Positions 8,849 to 16,390 of a stretch of DNA of 64,000 nucleotides are shown here, one piece after another. This DNA comes from JADJGC01 sp964576925 (GTDB lineage: Bacteria > Zixibacteria > MSB-5A5 > CAIYYT01). Location of the stretch: NCBI GenBank assembly GCA_964576925.1, contig CAZNWJ010000001.1:806001-870000 (forward strand). The letters are read 5' to 3'. Under the pieces are notes generated by a model. That model saw only the letters and a program-made list of their open reading frames with translations. It made no database searches and was not told where the DNA came from. A program made the position numbers and the translations under genes. Within the stretch, counting starts at the first letter, position 1; every line of letters begins with the position of its first letter.

Positions 8849-9334
8849 TCAAATAATGAATCGCCAGGCACACCAATACTCTGGGTGCTTGGGGTCCGGC
8901 GGGCAGCCCACACATTCCGTCTTGATGCGCGGATCGATTGTCTTCGCGAACAGCGAGTACTCGACGATACCGACTTCCTGGCACGGGAATGCCGCCAACC
9001 CTTGCCGCTGGCGCGCCGATTGCACCCGGCAGTCGGTCATGCGAAACACAAAACTGTTCGCCGATTCTTCGACAATCTCTTGCTCATTAATATAGGCGTA
9101 AAGACGAAAGCTGAGAGCCGTCTTGAGTGCTTCCAACCCGCCATTGGCCGGAAGATTTTGCCGCGCCATGATCCGCTTGGCTTCGATGACGGTAAATCGC
9201 TCCCAGGCATTTTTGTCGAGTTCGATCGCTTTCTCCATGCCAAGGGCCTTTTCGACTTCCTGAAACCACAACCCATCGTGTGCCAGCCACAACTTGGCGG
9301 CGTCTTCCAGCATGCCGCGCAGGTCTCCACTCAT
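8849..9334 (-). CDS. DUF6125-like cysteine-containing protein
   Basis: 161 residues. The N-terminal half is helical (LAHDGLWFQEVEKALGMEKAIELD) and the C-terminal half holds spaced cysteines, ending in KTECVGCPPDPKHPEYWCAWRF. A CxxC plus WCAWRF tail and a MTDCRVQ motif are what I associate with DUF6125, a family of uncharacterised prokaryotic proteins that may bind a metal or a small hydrophobic ligand. The ATG lies one base after the stop of the lipoprotein gene upstream (TAG, T, ATG), so its translation is coupled to that gene. Function unknown. Confidence 0.65.
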   Translation of the reverse strand: MSGDLRGMLEDAAKLWLAHDGLWFQEVEKALGMEKAIELDKNAWERFTVIEAKRIMARQNLPANGGLEALKTALSFRLYAYINEQEIVEESANSFVFRMTDCRVQSARQRQGLAAFPCQEVGIVEYSLFAKTIDPRIKTECVGCPPDPKHPEYWCAWRFII

Positions 9335-9335
9335 A

Positions 9336-10391
9336 CTACTTTAAGGCCTCACTTTCACTCTTCGGCTGTTGCCAGTGTTCAAGCACACCCCACGCCCTTT
9401 CCTTAACTCCACCGATCGACACCGTTCCGGCTAGCTCGGCTAGGGCGAAGCCGCTGGTGTAGAACACGCGAGCGTCCTGTGCCGTCACATCGATGGAGAT
9501 ACCCAATTCCTCCTGCTCCAGGGTCTTGCGATTTGCCAGCCACTCGAATATCCTGCGGTCACGCTGTATCTCCCCTGACCTCATGCGCACATTTTGTTGA
9601 CCCTCGGCTGCGCTCAAGTTCGCTCCGTCCGCGAGCACCAGGAAGTTCTTGAGAATCCGATCGCCCGACGTTGTTGAATCCGTCGACACCAGCAACGTCT
9701 TTCCCGACTCGGTCTCGAGCATAACCCAATCATAATTGCTGTACTCGATCCCGCTCCCCAGTTTGTCGATCACGTTGAAACCATCAACACAAATCAGCTC
9801 GTAGGCCACTTTCCCTGCAATCGTCACTCCGCGATAAGTTAACTCACCCGACCCCAGCGCGTGGACGCGGCGGCTGTCGCCATTTTCGTTGAATTGCACC
9901 GGCATGAGATCGGAGATATCCAATGCGAGTTCCATTTCGCGCCACTTGTAGATAATCTCGGCGGCTCGCCTGTCGTTTTGCCAGGTGACGCCGCCAAACA
10001 TGAACGGATATTGCGTCGCCAGCTTTGTCGAGTCGTGCCGCATCTTGGTGTAGGGCAGCGCCTGCCAATAGGTCCCCTCGAGCACAAACCCGGAGAAGTC
10101 CCGCTCCGCACGGATGAACTTGTTGTCCTTGAGGGCCCGCCGAAATGTCATCGTCACGGCGTGGCGTGTCGTGTCTTGCTTGCCAAGAAACACGAAGCGC
10201 TCGAAAATCGTGTAGTTCTTGACATCCGAGTCAAGCTTCACATCCGGCAATTCCAGGGCCGAGGCTTCGACATTGTGCGCACGGCTGACAAATCCGGAGA
10301 AGCCGTCAATCGGCCCGGCAGTCCGTTGTTGGCAAGCTGTAAGCGTGAGCAGGATAATCACGATGGCGAAGTACAAGCGAGGTTCGCGCAT
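9336..10391 (-). CDS. Lipoprotein of unknown function
   Basis: 351 residues from the ATG at 10391; an ATG at 10427 is in frame, but from 10391 the lipobox LTLTAC places the lipidated Cys at residue 20, a normal length. The mature protein is beta-rich with many Trp and Tyr (EGTYWQALPYTKM, GGVTWQNDRRAAEIIYKW, EYSNYDWVMLETESGKT). The fold suggests a lipocalin/AttH-CrtC-like barrel, but I see no motif that settles it. Translationally coupled to the DUF6125-like gene downstream. Divergent from coaX. Confidence 0.65.
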   Translation of the reverse strand: MREPRLYFAIVIILLTLTACQQRTAGPIDGFSGFVSRAHNVEASALELPDVKLDSDVKNYTIFERFVFLGKQDTTRHAVTMTFRRALKDNKFIRAERDFSGFVLEGTYWQALPYTKMRHDSTKLATQYPFMFGGVTWQNDRRAAEIIYKWREMELALDISDLMPVQFNENGDSRRVHALGSGELTYRGVTIAGKVAYELICVDGFNVIDKLGSGIEYSNYDWVMLETESGKTLLVSTDSTTSGDRILKNFLVLADGANLSAAEGQQNVRMRSGEIQRDRRIFEWLANRKTLEQEELGISIDVTAQDARVFYTSGFALAELAGTVSIGGVKERAWGVLEHWQQPKSESEALK

Positions 10392-10463
10392 AGGGACCAA
10401 TGGTACCATATTCCGCGCTCCACGCAACGCAAAAAAGACCTTTGTCGACCTCTCGCAAGGAAG

Positions 10464-10491
10464 TTGCCGACGACGTGATTTCTGCTATATT
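10464..10491 (+). promoter_or_regulatory. Probable promoter of coaX
   Basis: TTGCCG (10464-10469), 16-base spacer, TATATT (10486-10491). The ATG follows 8 bases after the -10 box without an SD, which suggests a leaderless transcript. Confidence 0.45.
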
Positions 10492-10499
10492 GACGTGCC

Positions 10500-11258
10500 A
10501 TGCTGCTTGCCATAGACATCGGCAACACCAACGTTGTCGTCGGGTTCTACGAGGCTAAGAATCTCAAAACGTCGCTGCGCTTCGCCACCGACCACGCCCG
10601 CACTGCCGACGAGAGCGCACTATTGCTGTCTCAGTTCATGCAATTGAAAGGTCTCTCGAATGTTGACGGCATCGCTCTGGCCACCGTTGTGCCGCGCCTG
10701 GATCCGGTCTTCCGCCAGATGAGCCGCGCGCATTTCGGAATTGAGCCGTTGGTGGTGCATGCGGGTCTGAAATTCAATATTCGTTTTGACTACCCCCATC
10801 CCAACGAAATCGGCACCGACCGCATCTGTAATTCCGTGGCGGCCTTTGAGCGCTTCGGAGGACCGTGCATCGTCGTCGACTACGGCACCGCGACGACTTT
10901 TGACGTGATCTCAAAAGATGGCGCCTATCTCGGCGGCGTGATCGCGCCCGGCATCGAAACCGCTCAAAGCGCTCTTGCTCATCGCGCCGCGCAGTTGTTT
11001 AAGATCTCGTTTGAAGCTCCCAAGTCTCCGATCGGCAAATCCACTGAAGAGGCAATGAAAGCCGGCTTCTTCCTCGGGGCTGTGGGACAATCAGATCATA
11101 TTATTGAAGAACTCAATCGCGCCCTCGGAGCCACTCCACGGATCATCGCCACCGGCGGCTTGGCCGGACTGATTGCGCCCGCTTCGAAATACATCAAGGA
11201 CGTTCTCCCCGAGATCACCCTTGACGGCCTCCGCCTCATCTACGAAATGAACCGGTAG
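10500..11258 (+). CDS. coaX: Type III pantothenate kinase
   Basis: 252 residues. Phosphorylates pantothenate, the first committed step of coenzyme A synthesis, in the cytoplasm. Family signatures: N-terminal LAIDIGNTNVVVGFY (phosphate loop with catalytic Asp), NEIGTDRICN near 100, and CIVVDYGTATTFDVI near 125, followed by GGVIAPGIETAQSAL. The length is typical. The stop codon TAG (11256-11258) forms part of the GTAG head of the first unit of a 40-bp tandem repeat, so the repeat array begins inside the gene's end. The start has no ribosome site but a TATATT box 8 bases upstream. Confidence 0.95.
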   Translation: MLLAIDIGNTNVVVGFYEAKNLKTSLRFATDHARTADESALLLSQFMQLKGLSNVDGIALATVVPRLDPVFRQMSRAHFGIEPLVVHAGLKFNIRFDYPHPNEIGTDRICNSVAAFERFGGPCIVVDYGTATTFDVISKDGAYLGGVIAPGIETAQSALAHRAAQLFKISFEAPKSPIGKSTEEAMKAGFFLGAVGQSDHIIEELNRALGATPRIIATGGLAGLIAPASKYIKDVLPEITLDGLRLIYEMNR

Positions 11259-11430
11259 GGTAGACATTCCTGTCTGCCTCTTCGATTCTCTCCGGTAGGG
11301 TAGACATTCCTGTCTGCCTCTTCGAATCTCTCCGGTAGGGTAGACATTCCTGTCTGCCTCTTCCATTCACCCCGGTAGGATGGACTTTCCAGTCTGTCGC
11401 TTCTACTTAGCCCCGGTTCGATGGCTGTTT
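11255..11430 (+). repeat. Tandem array of 40-bp GTAG-headed hairpin repeats
   Basis: GTAG heads at 11255, 11295, 11335 and 11375, exactly 40 bases apart, each followed by an imperfect hairpin GGTAGACA-TTCC-TGTCTGCC. The fourth unit is changed in both stem arms (GATGGACT / AGTCTGTC), which keeps most pairing. A decayed fifth unit starts at 11415. A solo copy lies at 35247. Confidence 0.85.
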
Positions 11431-11539
11431 CTGCCCGGCCAATTGACTTAAGATTCCCCGGTGCCCCACCGCTTGCGGTGGGCTCGGGGATCGTTGCGTC
11501 GCTTCTTGATTCCGCATTGAACCCGGAACCTTCAGTCCC

Positions 11540-11566
11540 GTAGGTCAGGATCCCCGCGATCCTGAC
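11540..11566 (+). repeat. GTAG-headed hairpin, GTCAGGATC family
   Basis: GTAG followed by a perfect 9-bp stem GTCAGGATC / GATCCTGAC with a 5-base loop. Resembles REP sequences, in which a GTAG tetranucleotide flanks the foot of the hairpin. Confidence 0.6.
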
Positions 11567-11606
11567 GGCTTTGTTCTCACGGCCTTCGATTACAAGACCA
11601 GTGAAT

Positions 11607-11718
11607 TGTCATTGCGAGGAGCGAACGAATCTCCCCCGTAAGTTCACACTCAATCGCGACGAAGCAAACTTTTTTCCTGTTCGTGAATCAATCCTGTAGT
11701 TCCGACTTCAGTCGGATT
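11607..11718 (+). repeat. Two-part repeat shared with 35316-35423
   Basis: First part begins GTCATTGCGAGGAGCGAAC and ends GCGACGAAGCAA; the second is a GTAG hairpin (GTAG, then TCCGACTTCAGTCGGA). The same two parts occur in the same order and near-identical spacing at 35316-35423. Confidence 0.7.
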
Positions 11719-11781
11719 CTTTCGCTTCACTTTACTTCGCCGGCATGCTAGACCTTCTGATTACGCGCCAATTTGTGGGTC

Positions 11782-13212
11782 CTACCGCGCCTGCGCACTC
11801 ATCACCGGAAATCGCTTGGCAAGATCCATGTACCCCTGCCGCGCATAGTCGATCGCCTCGCCCAATATCCGCGTCACTTCCTGCGGCGCATGGAATCCCA
11901 TCGAATTTTCGGCGGCGACATAATCGAGCCGCCACTGCGCCTTGCGATGGAAATCGCGCGGCGCGACCAAGGTCAGACTATCGGCGCCGTTGATCTTCGC
12001 CGCTTCAATCGCTCGAATCAGATCCAATACGGCTTCCTCGGTCTTGATGAGCAGGCTCGATGTCTTGTCCTGGATCGCCAGGGCTCGTGCCACGATTTCG
12101 TCTTCCGAGTAGCGGTGGCAATTCTGACAAGCGCGCGCAACATTTAGCAGCGGGCTGCGCACGTGGTGATCACTGATCTTGACCGCGCCCTCGCGATAGT
12201 AAGGCATGTGACAATCCGCGCACGCCACACCGGAGCGCGCGTGGATCCCCTGGCTCCACATCTCGAACTCGGGATGCTGCGCTTTTAGTGTCGGTGACCC
12301 GCTGATTCCGTGCGTCCAGTCTTTGAACGCGACGCTGTCATAATAGGCTTCGGCGCTTTCAACCGTCAATCCATTATGCCACGGATAGGTCACCATCTTG
12401 CCGGTGCCCTTGAAATAGTACTCAACATGGCATTGCCCGCACACAAACGATCGCATTTCTTGCCGCGAAGCTTCGACATTCGGATTGTACGGCTTGGCGC
12501 GGTCTCCCGCTTGCCAGCGCGTGATACTTGGCAGATGCGGCGTGCTACTGCCGCTCTCGGCGAGTCTTTGAATACCGTTGAGAAATCCCGGCCGCGTGAC
12601 GCGCAATTGCATCGACTTCGGATCGTGGCAGTCCTGGCACGTCACCGGGTGATCGACCAGTTGCCGCGCTTCGGCATACGGCATACCGCAGACGATCTCG
12701 AATCCCTTCATGATCTGCCCCAGCGTGTCGCTGTCCGGCACGCCGGCTTCCTTGCCCTTGGCGCGATAAGCCGGAATCACTGCCGAGTGACAGTGCAGGC
12801 AAGCGCCCGGTTGCTTGAACTGCGTCACGCGCTCGGTCATGTCCTGGTCGGAGAGCATGTACGCATGCCCGCGCTCTTCGCGATAATCGACTCCGAATGC
12901 GTATCCTTTGAACAAATCCCGCCAGCGCGGATCGGCGTCGAGCTTCTGGAACGCGTCCGAACCGCCGTGCTTGGTGCGTACCGTGTCGACCGTGCGAAGG
13001 TACGAATCGTATTGCCGCGGAAAATTCTTCCCCCACTCCGCCGGATCGATCACGCTCTCGTCCAGGGTTGTCACTTGGAACACCACCTGTTTGGCTTCTT
13101 CCTTGCGCAGCGAGATATTCTGCATCAGCAGCAGCACCGCAAACGTCGCCGCCGCGATCACGATCAAGATCAGCACGTACACCCACAACCGGGAAGACTG
13201 TCTCTCGGCCAT
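11782..13212 (-). CDS. nrfA: Ammonia-forming cytochrome c nitrite reductase, pentaheme
   Basis: 476 residues with an N-terminal membrane/signal segment (about 9-30). Reduces nitrite to ammonium with six electrons on the periplasmic side. Five heme sites in order: CLHCH, CQDCH, CGQCH (in CGQCHVEYYFKG), CADCH and CQNCH, plus the conserved KAQHPEFE near the active site. Classical NrfA carries CxxCK at the first site, where Lys ligates the catalytic heme iron; here it reads CxxCH, a variant known in some bacteria. A strong AGGAGG site precedes the start. It follows nrfH by 14 bp, and the pair forms the usual NrfHA complex taking electrons from the quinol pool. Confidence 0.95.
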   Translation of the reverse strand: MAERQSSRLWVYVLILIVIAAATFAVLLLMQNISLRKEEAKQVVFQVTTLDESVIDPAEWGKNFPRQYDSYLRTVDTVRTKHGGSDAFQKLDADPRWRDLFKGYAFGVDYREERGHAYMLSDQDMTERVTQFKQPGACLHCHSAVIPAYRAKGKEAGVPDSDTLGQIMKGFEIVCGMPYAEARQLVDHPVTCQDCHDPKSMQLRVTRPGFLNGIQRLAESGSSTPHLPSITRWQAGDRAKPYNPNVEASRQEMRSFVCGQCHVEYYFKGTGKMVTYPWHNGLTVESAEAYYDSVAFKDWTHGISGSPTLKAQHPEFEMWSQGIHARSGVACADCHMPYYREGAVKISDHHVRSPLLNVARACQNCHRYSEDEIVARALAIQDKTSSLLIKTEEAVLDLIRAIEAAKINGADSLTLVAPRDFHRKAQWRLDYVAAENSMGFHAPQEVTRILGEAIDYARQGYMDLAKRFPVMSAQAR

Positions 13213-13226
13213 TGCTTTCTATCCTC

Positions 13227-13712
13227 CTAATGAGCCGCGCCGTGGCCCACCTCGCGGTGGCAACGCACGCAGTTTTGATGATCATCCGCGTGTTCAAACG
13301 TCCCGACCGATTCACTAATCAACTGCTGGTGGCAACGCAGGCAATTCTGCTGCAGCACCTCGCGGTTGGCGGGGCGAATCGCGATCGGTTCGTGAAAATC
13401 CTGGAACGTGAATTTGCGCGAGTGGTTGAATCCGTTTTCCGCCTTCACGATGTAGCGGCCGGGAAACGTTTGCGGCAGATGGCAGTCATTGCAGGCCGCG
13501 ACGCCGTGATGGCTCCCCTTCTGCCAGCTGTCGAATTGCTCGCGCATGATATGGCAGTTGATACAGACGTTGGGATCGTCCGACAGATACGAAGCACCCT
13601 TGGCGTAATAAAATGTGTAGAAGCCGATGCCGAAAAACAGCCCGGCCAAAATCACAATCGCCAGCGCCCACTTGGAGACTGCTGCCTTGGATCTATTGCC
13701 GCTTTCGTTCAC
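13227..13712 (-). CDS. nrfH: Tetraheme quinol dehydrogenase, NapC/NirT family
   Basis: 161 residues from the GTG at 13712, which has GGAG 7 bases upstream; an in-frame ATG at 13739 lacks a ribosome site. One membrane helix near the N-terminus (KWALAIVILAGLFFGIGFYT) and four heme motifs: CINCHIM, CNDCHLP, CLRCH and CVRCH. This is the NrfH pattern: a membrane-anchored cytochrome that oxidises menaquinol and passes electrons to NrfA. The C-terminus is His-rich (REVGHGAAH). It is the first gene of the nrfHA pair, with a TTGAC-N4-GTCAA palindrome about 120 bp upstream. Confidence 0.93.
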   Translation of the reverse strand: MNESGNRSKAAVSKWALAIVILAGLFFGIGFYTFYYAKGASYLSDDPNVCINCHIMREQFDSWQKGSHHGVAACNDCHLPQTFPGRYIVKAENGFNHSRKFTFQDFHEPIAIRPANREVLQQNCLRCHQQLISESVGTFEHADDHQNCVRCHREVGHGAAH

Positions 13713-13834
13713 CGTGTTGTCTCCACGTTCTCGCCCCATGCTCTAATGAGTACTTCTGTATCGTCGAAGTCCACATTTTTCTTCTTGCAGACCACCGACT
13801 GTAAGAAGGATCGGCTACTCAACAAGGGAAGTCT

Positions 13835-13848
13835 TTGACTTTTGTCAA
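13835..13848. promoter_or_regulatory. CRP/FNR-type operator upstream of nrfHA
   Basis: A perfect palindrome TTGAC-TTTT-GTCAA. The half-site resembles those of CRP/FNR-family regulators of nitrogen-oxide metabolism (HcpR, DNR/NnrR type). It is the only gene-proximal palindrome upstream of nrfH, so control of nitrite reduction is a likely role. The matching -10 element is not clear. Confidence 0.5.
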
Positions 13849-13900
13849 GGGCGAGTCGAAATCTCGCGCAGCCAGACCTGCGTATTCGACGTGATCCCTG

Positions 13901-13998
13901 GTAGGTCAAATCCCGTATCTTCTGAGCCCACGCAAAGGCATGTTTCCCTAATGAAGGTGTCGAGACCTGTGCGATTCATATACCGAAGGGATTTGACA
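13901..13998 (+). repeat. REP-like unit 1 (GTCAAATCCC family)
   Basis: 98 bp from GTAGGTCAAATCCCG to GAAGGGATTTGACA; the ends form a 10-bp perfect inverted repeat GTCAAATCCC / GGGATTTGAC. The interior (AAGGTGTCGAGACCTGTGCG) is shared with units 2 and 8. Confidence 0.85.
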
Positions 13999-14029
13999 CT
14001 CCCGGCCACGAAATCGACGAGTGATCCCG

Positions 14030-14127
14030 GTAGGTCAAATCCCGAATCATTTAGAGCCGCGCAATGCCATGTGTCTCTAATCAAGGTGTCGAGACCTGTG
14101 CGACTCACATACCGAAGGGATTTGACA
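14030..14127 (+). repeat. REP-like unit 2 (GTCAAATCCC family)
   Basis: 98 bp, same orientation and interior as unit 1, separated from it by 31 bp. Confidence 0.85.
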
Positions 14128-14163
14128 TTCTCGAATTCATTCTGTTCACCGGCGCCGCAGTCA

Positions 14164-14262
14164 GTAGTTCAAATCCCGAATCCTCTAAGCCCACACGAAG
14201 CCAAACATCTCCAATCAAGACTTCGAGACATGAACAAATCATTTTACCGAAGGGATTTGACA
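14164..14262 (+). repeat. REP-like unit 3, next to the RAYT stop codon
   Basis: 99 bp with a slightly altered head (GTAGTTCAAATCCCG). Its inner end lies 7 bp from the stop codon of the transposase gene at 14270, almost the same spacing as at the second RAYT (44739/44746). Confidence 0.8.
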
Positions 14263-14269
14263 TTCGCTC

Positions 14270-14770
14270 TCATTCGCCGTAGTCTTCGCTGAAGGCCACC
14301 TCTTCGTTGATGCCCCAATCCAACGAGTACAACCCGCGGTCAACAAACGACCGAAACGAACTCAGAGAATACTGTAATGGGCTGCGGACAATGCCGTGTT
14401 TGACCGGATTGTAATGGATGTAGTCGATATGCCGATTCAAGTCATCTTGATCGCGAATAATGTGATCCCAAAACCGGTATTGCCAGACTCTCCCTTGATA
14501 ACCTGATTGCTTTCGGTATCTACGTGAGAAAGACAGTTTGAGGCGGCGTAACACGTCGGACGGACTCTCGGCTCGCGATGTCAGGATAACGTGGAAATGG
14601 TCAGCTAGGACAACCCAAGCGACATTGGTGCATTGCGAGCGGTCAATCGCCTTGTGCATCGCATCGAGAAAGAGATCAGAATTAATGGTTAGTAGCGGGC
14701 GCCGCCCCAACGTGACGCTTGTCAAGAACGCCGTATCACCCGGCTGGAAGAATCTTCGCAACTCCGACAT
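14270..14770 (-). CDS. REP-associated tyrosine transposase (RAYT), Y1/HUH family
   Basis: 166 residues from the ATG at 14770, where homology to the second RAYT begins (MSELRRFFQPGDTAFLT versus MTNIRRYYRAGQMYFLT); an in-frame ATG at 14818 also exists. Neither has a good ribosome site. HUH metal motif DHFHVIL near 60, then RVWQYRFWDHIIRDQDDLNR and the catalytic-Tyr region YIHYNPVKHG near 125. RAYTs are single-copy HUH nucleases that cut and rejoin REP hairpins at a GTAG next to the stem. The gene is flanked on both sides by GTAG-headed units with the stem GTCAAATCCC, the expected substrate. No inactivating change is visible. Confidence 0.9.
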   Translation of the reverse strand: MSELRRFFQPGDTAFLTSVTLGRRPLLTINSDLFLDAMHKAIDRSQCTNVAWVVLADHFHVILTSRAESPSDVLRRLKLSFSRRYRKQSGYQGRVWQYRFWDHIIRDQDDLNRHIDYIHYNPVKHGIVRSPLQYSLSSFRSFVDRGLYSLDWGINEEVAFSEDYGE

Positions 14771-14851
14771 GAAAGGATCATCGAAGCCTTTCACCAAATT
14801 CGCAATCGCATTTGCCAAGCCAAGAATGACACAAGGTCGTCACATTCCTCC

Positions 14852-14950
14852 GTAGGTCAAATCCCGTATCTCTTTAGCTGACACGGAGGCATCTCTTCGG
14901 AACCACGAGGTCGGGCCAAACACAGCCAGCGGACCCGCAGGGATTTGACA
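14852..14950 (+). repeat. REP-like unit 4 (GTCAAATCCC family)
   Basis: 99 bp from GTAGGTCAAATCCCG to CAGGGATTTGACA, on the upstream side of the RAYT gene. The interior differs from units 1-3. Confidence 0.8.
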
Positions 14951-14969
14951 TTCTCAGGCAAAATCAACC

Positions 14970-15067
14970 TGTCAAATCCCTCTGTCTCGTCAAGCCGCTG
15001 TCTTATTGTCATTTGCTCGATTCCATTCACCAGCTTCGGAGTGGCCCAGAATCGGGATTTGACCCAC
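14970..15067 (-). repeat. REP-like unit 5, inverted
   Basis: 98 bp in opposite orientation, from TGTCAAATCCC to GGGATTTGACCCAC. The CTAC head has become CCAC. Together with flanking bases it is nearly identical to unit 7, so 4-5 and 6-7 look like duplicated inverted pairs. Confidence 0.8.
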
Positions 15068-15088
15068 GTAATCAAAACGTGGTCCGCA

Positions 15089-15187
15089 GTAGGTCAAATC
15101 CCGTATCTTCTAAGCCCGCGCAAAGGCATGTTTCTCTTATAAAGGTGTCGAGACTTATGCGACTCATTTACCCGAAGGGATTTGACA
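15089..15187 (+). repeat. REP-like unit 6 (GTCAAATCCC family)
   Basis: 99 bp, GTAGGTCAAATCCCG to GAAGGGATTTGACA, interior like unit 1. Confidence 0.85.
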
Positions 15188-15206
15188 TTCTCAGGCAAAA
15201 TCAACC

Positions 15207-15305
15207 TGTCAAATCCCTCTGTCTCGTCAAGCCGGTGTCGTAATGTCATTTGCTCGATTCCATTCACCAGCTTCGGATTGGCCCAGAATTGGGATTTGAC
15301 CTACG
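15207..15305 (-). repeat. REP-like unit 7, inverted
   Basis: 99 bp from TGTCAAATCCC to GGGATTTGACCTAC; close copy of unit 5 over about 118 bp including the TTCTCAGGCAAAATCAACC linker. Confidence 0.85.
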
Positions 15306-15337
15306 AAATCAACTACGAAATCAACACGTGGTCCCCG

Positions 15338-15436
15338 GTAGGTCAAATCCCGAATCTTGTAGGCCCGCGCAAAGCCATGTGTCGCTAATCAGGGTGTCGA
15401 GACCTGTGCGACTCAAGTACCCGAAGGGATTTGACA
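15338..15436 (+). repeat. REP-like unit 8 (GTCAAATCCC family)
   Basis: 99 bp, GTAGGTCAAATCCCG to GAAGGGATTTGACA, interior like units 1 and 2. Last unit of the array, 26 bp from the stop of the lipoprotein gene. Confidence 0.85.
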
Positions 15437-15461
15437 CTCTAGCGAAAATCACCTGCTTGTA

Positions 15462-16163
15462 TCAGTTGATCAAGACTCTAAGGTCGCGCCCAATAAACTG
15501 GCTACCGACGAATCCCCTCAATTCACCAGATCGAAAGTTAGTTTCATTGCCAGGTGATGCCCCGCGCCCGATTAATGCCCTTATCTGGAGATTCAGTTGG
15601 CGGCCCGGTAAGAGGTGGTAAGCATCAAGAGTAATCGTTGTATCAGTAGTGGTGAATACCGTGTCAAACTCTAATTCAAAGTCGGGTGGCTGATCCCTGA
15701 TGATGTAAACGGCAAGCGAGTACCGCTCGGCATCAGCCGAACGTGTCCAGCTAATCTCCACCGGCTCGTTAGAGGGGACAGAACCCGCTGGAACCGATAT
15801 TTGCGTGGAATCTGGAATAGTCATCAGGAAAGATACCGTGTCGTGCTCGACGACCATTGCAACATCTATCAATTTTTCAAATCGATTCTCGATCTGGTCC
15901 TCGAAATAAGGTACGCCACCATCTTCGCCAATTGGCACATCTTGGCCTAGCCAGCTAAACAGACTAACATGTGGAACTGGGTCCCCAACAAAAGCGGCAC
16001 TGATCGACAAGATTGAGCTCCCATTCCATCCTAGCTCCGCCCGATAACTGGCTGTACACATAAAGACAATTTCCTGTGCATCAACGCACGTCGGGCAATC
16101 GTCGTCGCTACACCCGTAACAAAGCCAGAATACTGGGAGCAATAGAAGCAGTCGCTTGATCAT
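15462..16163 (-). CDS. Lipoprotein with a possible Fn3-like domain
   Basis: 233 residues from the ATG at 16163, which has GGTGG 8 bases upstream; an ATG at 16190 is less likely. Signal peptide with lipobox WLCYGC, then SDDDCPTC, a Cys-rich mature N-terminus. The C-terminal half contains PVEISWTRSADAERYSLAVYII and PGRQLNLQIRALI, a pattern of fibronectin-III-like domains in FCB-group lipoproteins. No catalytic motif. It is divergent from the subtilase gene, and its 3' end abuts the REP array. Confidence 0.65.
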   Translation of the reverse strand: MIKRLLLLLPVFWLCYGCSDDDCPTCVDAQEIVFMCTASYRAELGWNGSSILSISAAFVGDPVPHVSLFSWLGQDVPIGEDGGVPYFEDQIENRFEKLIDVAMVVEHDTVSFLMTIPDSTQISVPAGSVPSNEPVEISWTRSADAERYSLAVYIIRDQPPDFELEFDTVFTTTDTTITLDAYHLLPGRQLNLQIRALIGRGASPGNETNFRSGELRGFVGSQFIGRDLRVLIN

Positions 16164-16390
16164 GAGCAGTCCACCTTTCTGACGCGACATTGCGTATTTG
16201 AATTATGGATGAAAGATACCCCGACTGTTCCGGCTCTGTCAAGGATTATCTGACAAATTCTCCCCAGTTGACATCTTTCCACTTTTGCTTATCTTCTCTC
16301 AGGCATTCGTACCACGTGCCGATTACTCTATTGATAGCTGCCGGCGGCATTTATCGCAGGCAAGTCAACCTCTTGGAAACCGAGCTAAAC

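Larger units (their letters stand above)
11259..11781. other. Repeat-dense intergenic region
   Basis: No gene seen. Besides the 40-bp array it holds a hairpin at 11465-11482 (CCCACCGC / GCGGTGGG), a GTAG hairpin at 11540 and a two-part repeat at 11607-11718. Everything between coaX and nrfA is accounted for by short palindromic elements and their linkers. Confidence 0.7.

Noticed and set aside
12310..13230. 306-codon open frame antisense to nrfA
   Set aside because: nrfA on the other strand has five heme motifs and an SD; the antisense frame has nothing recognisable.
13901..15436. CRISPR array
   Set aside because: The repeated blocks are 98 bp with inverted ends, point both ways and have a RAYT gene in the middle; there are no short uniform repeats with unique spacers of constant size.
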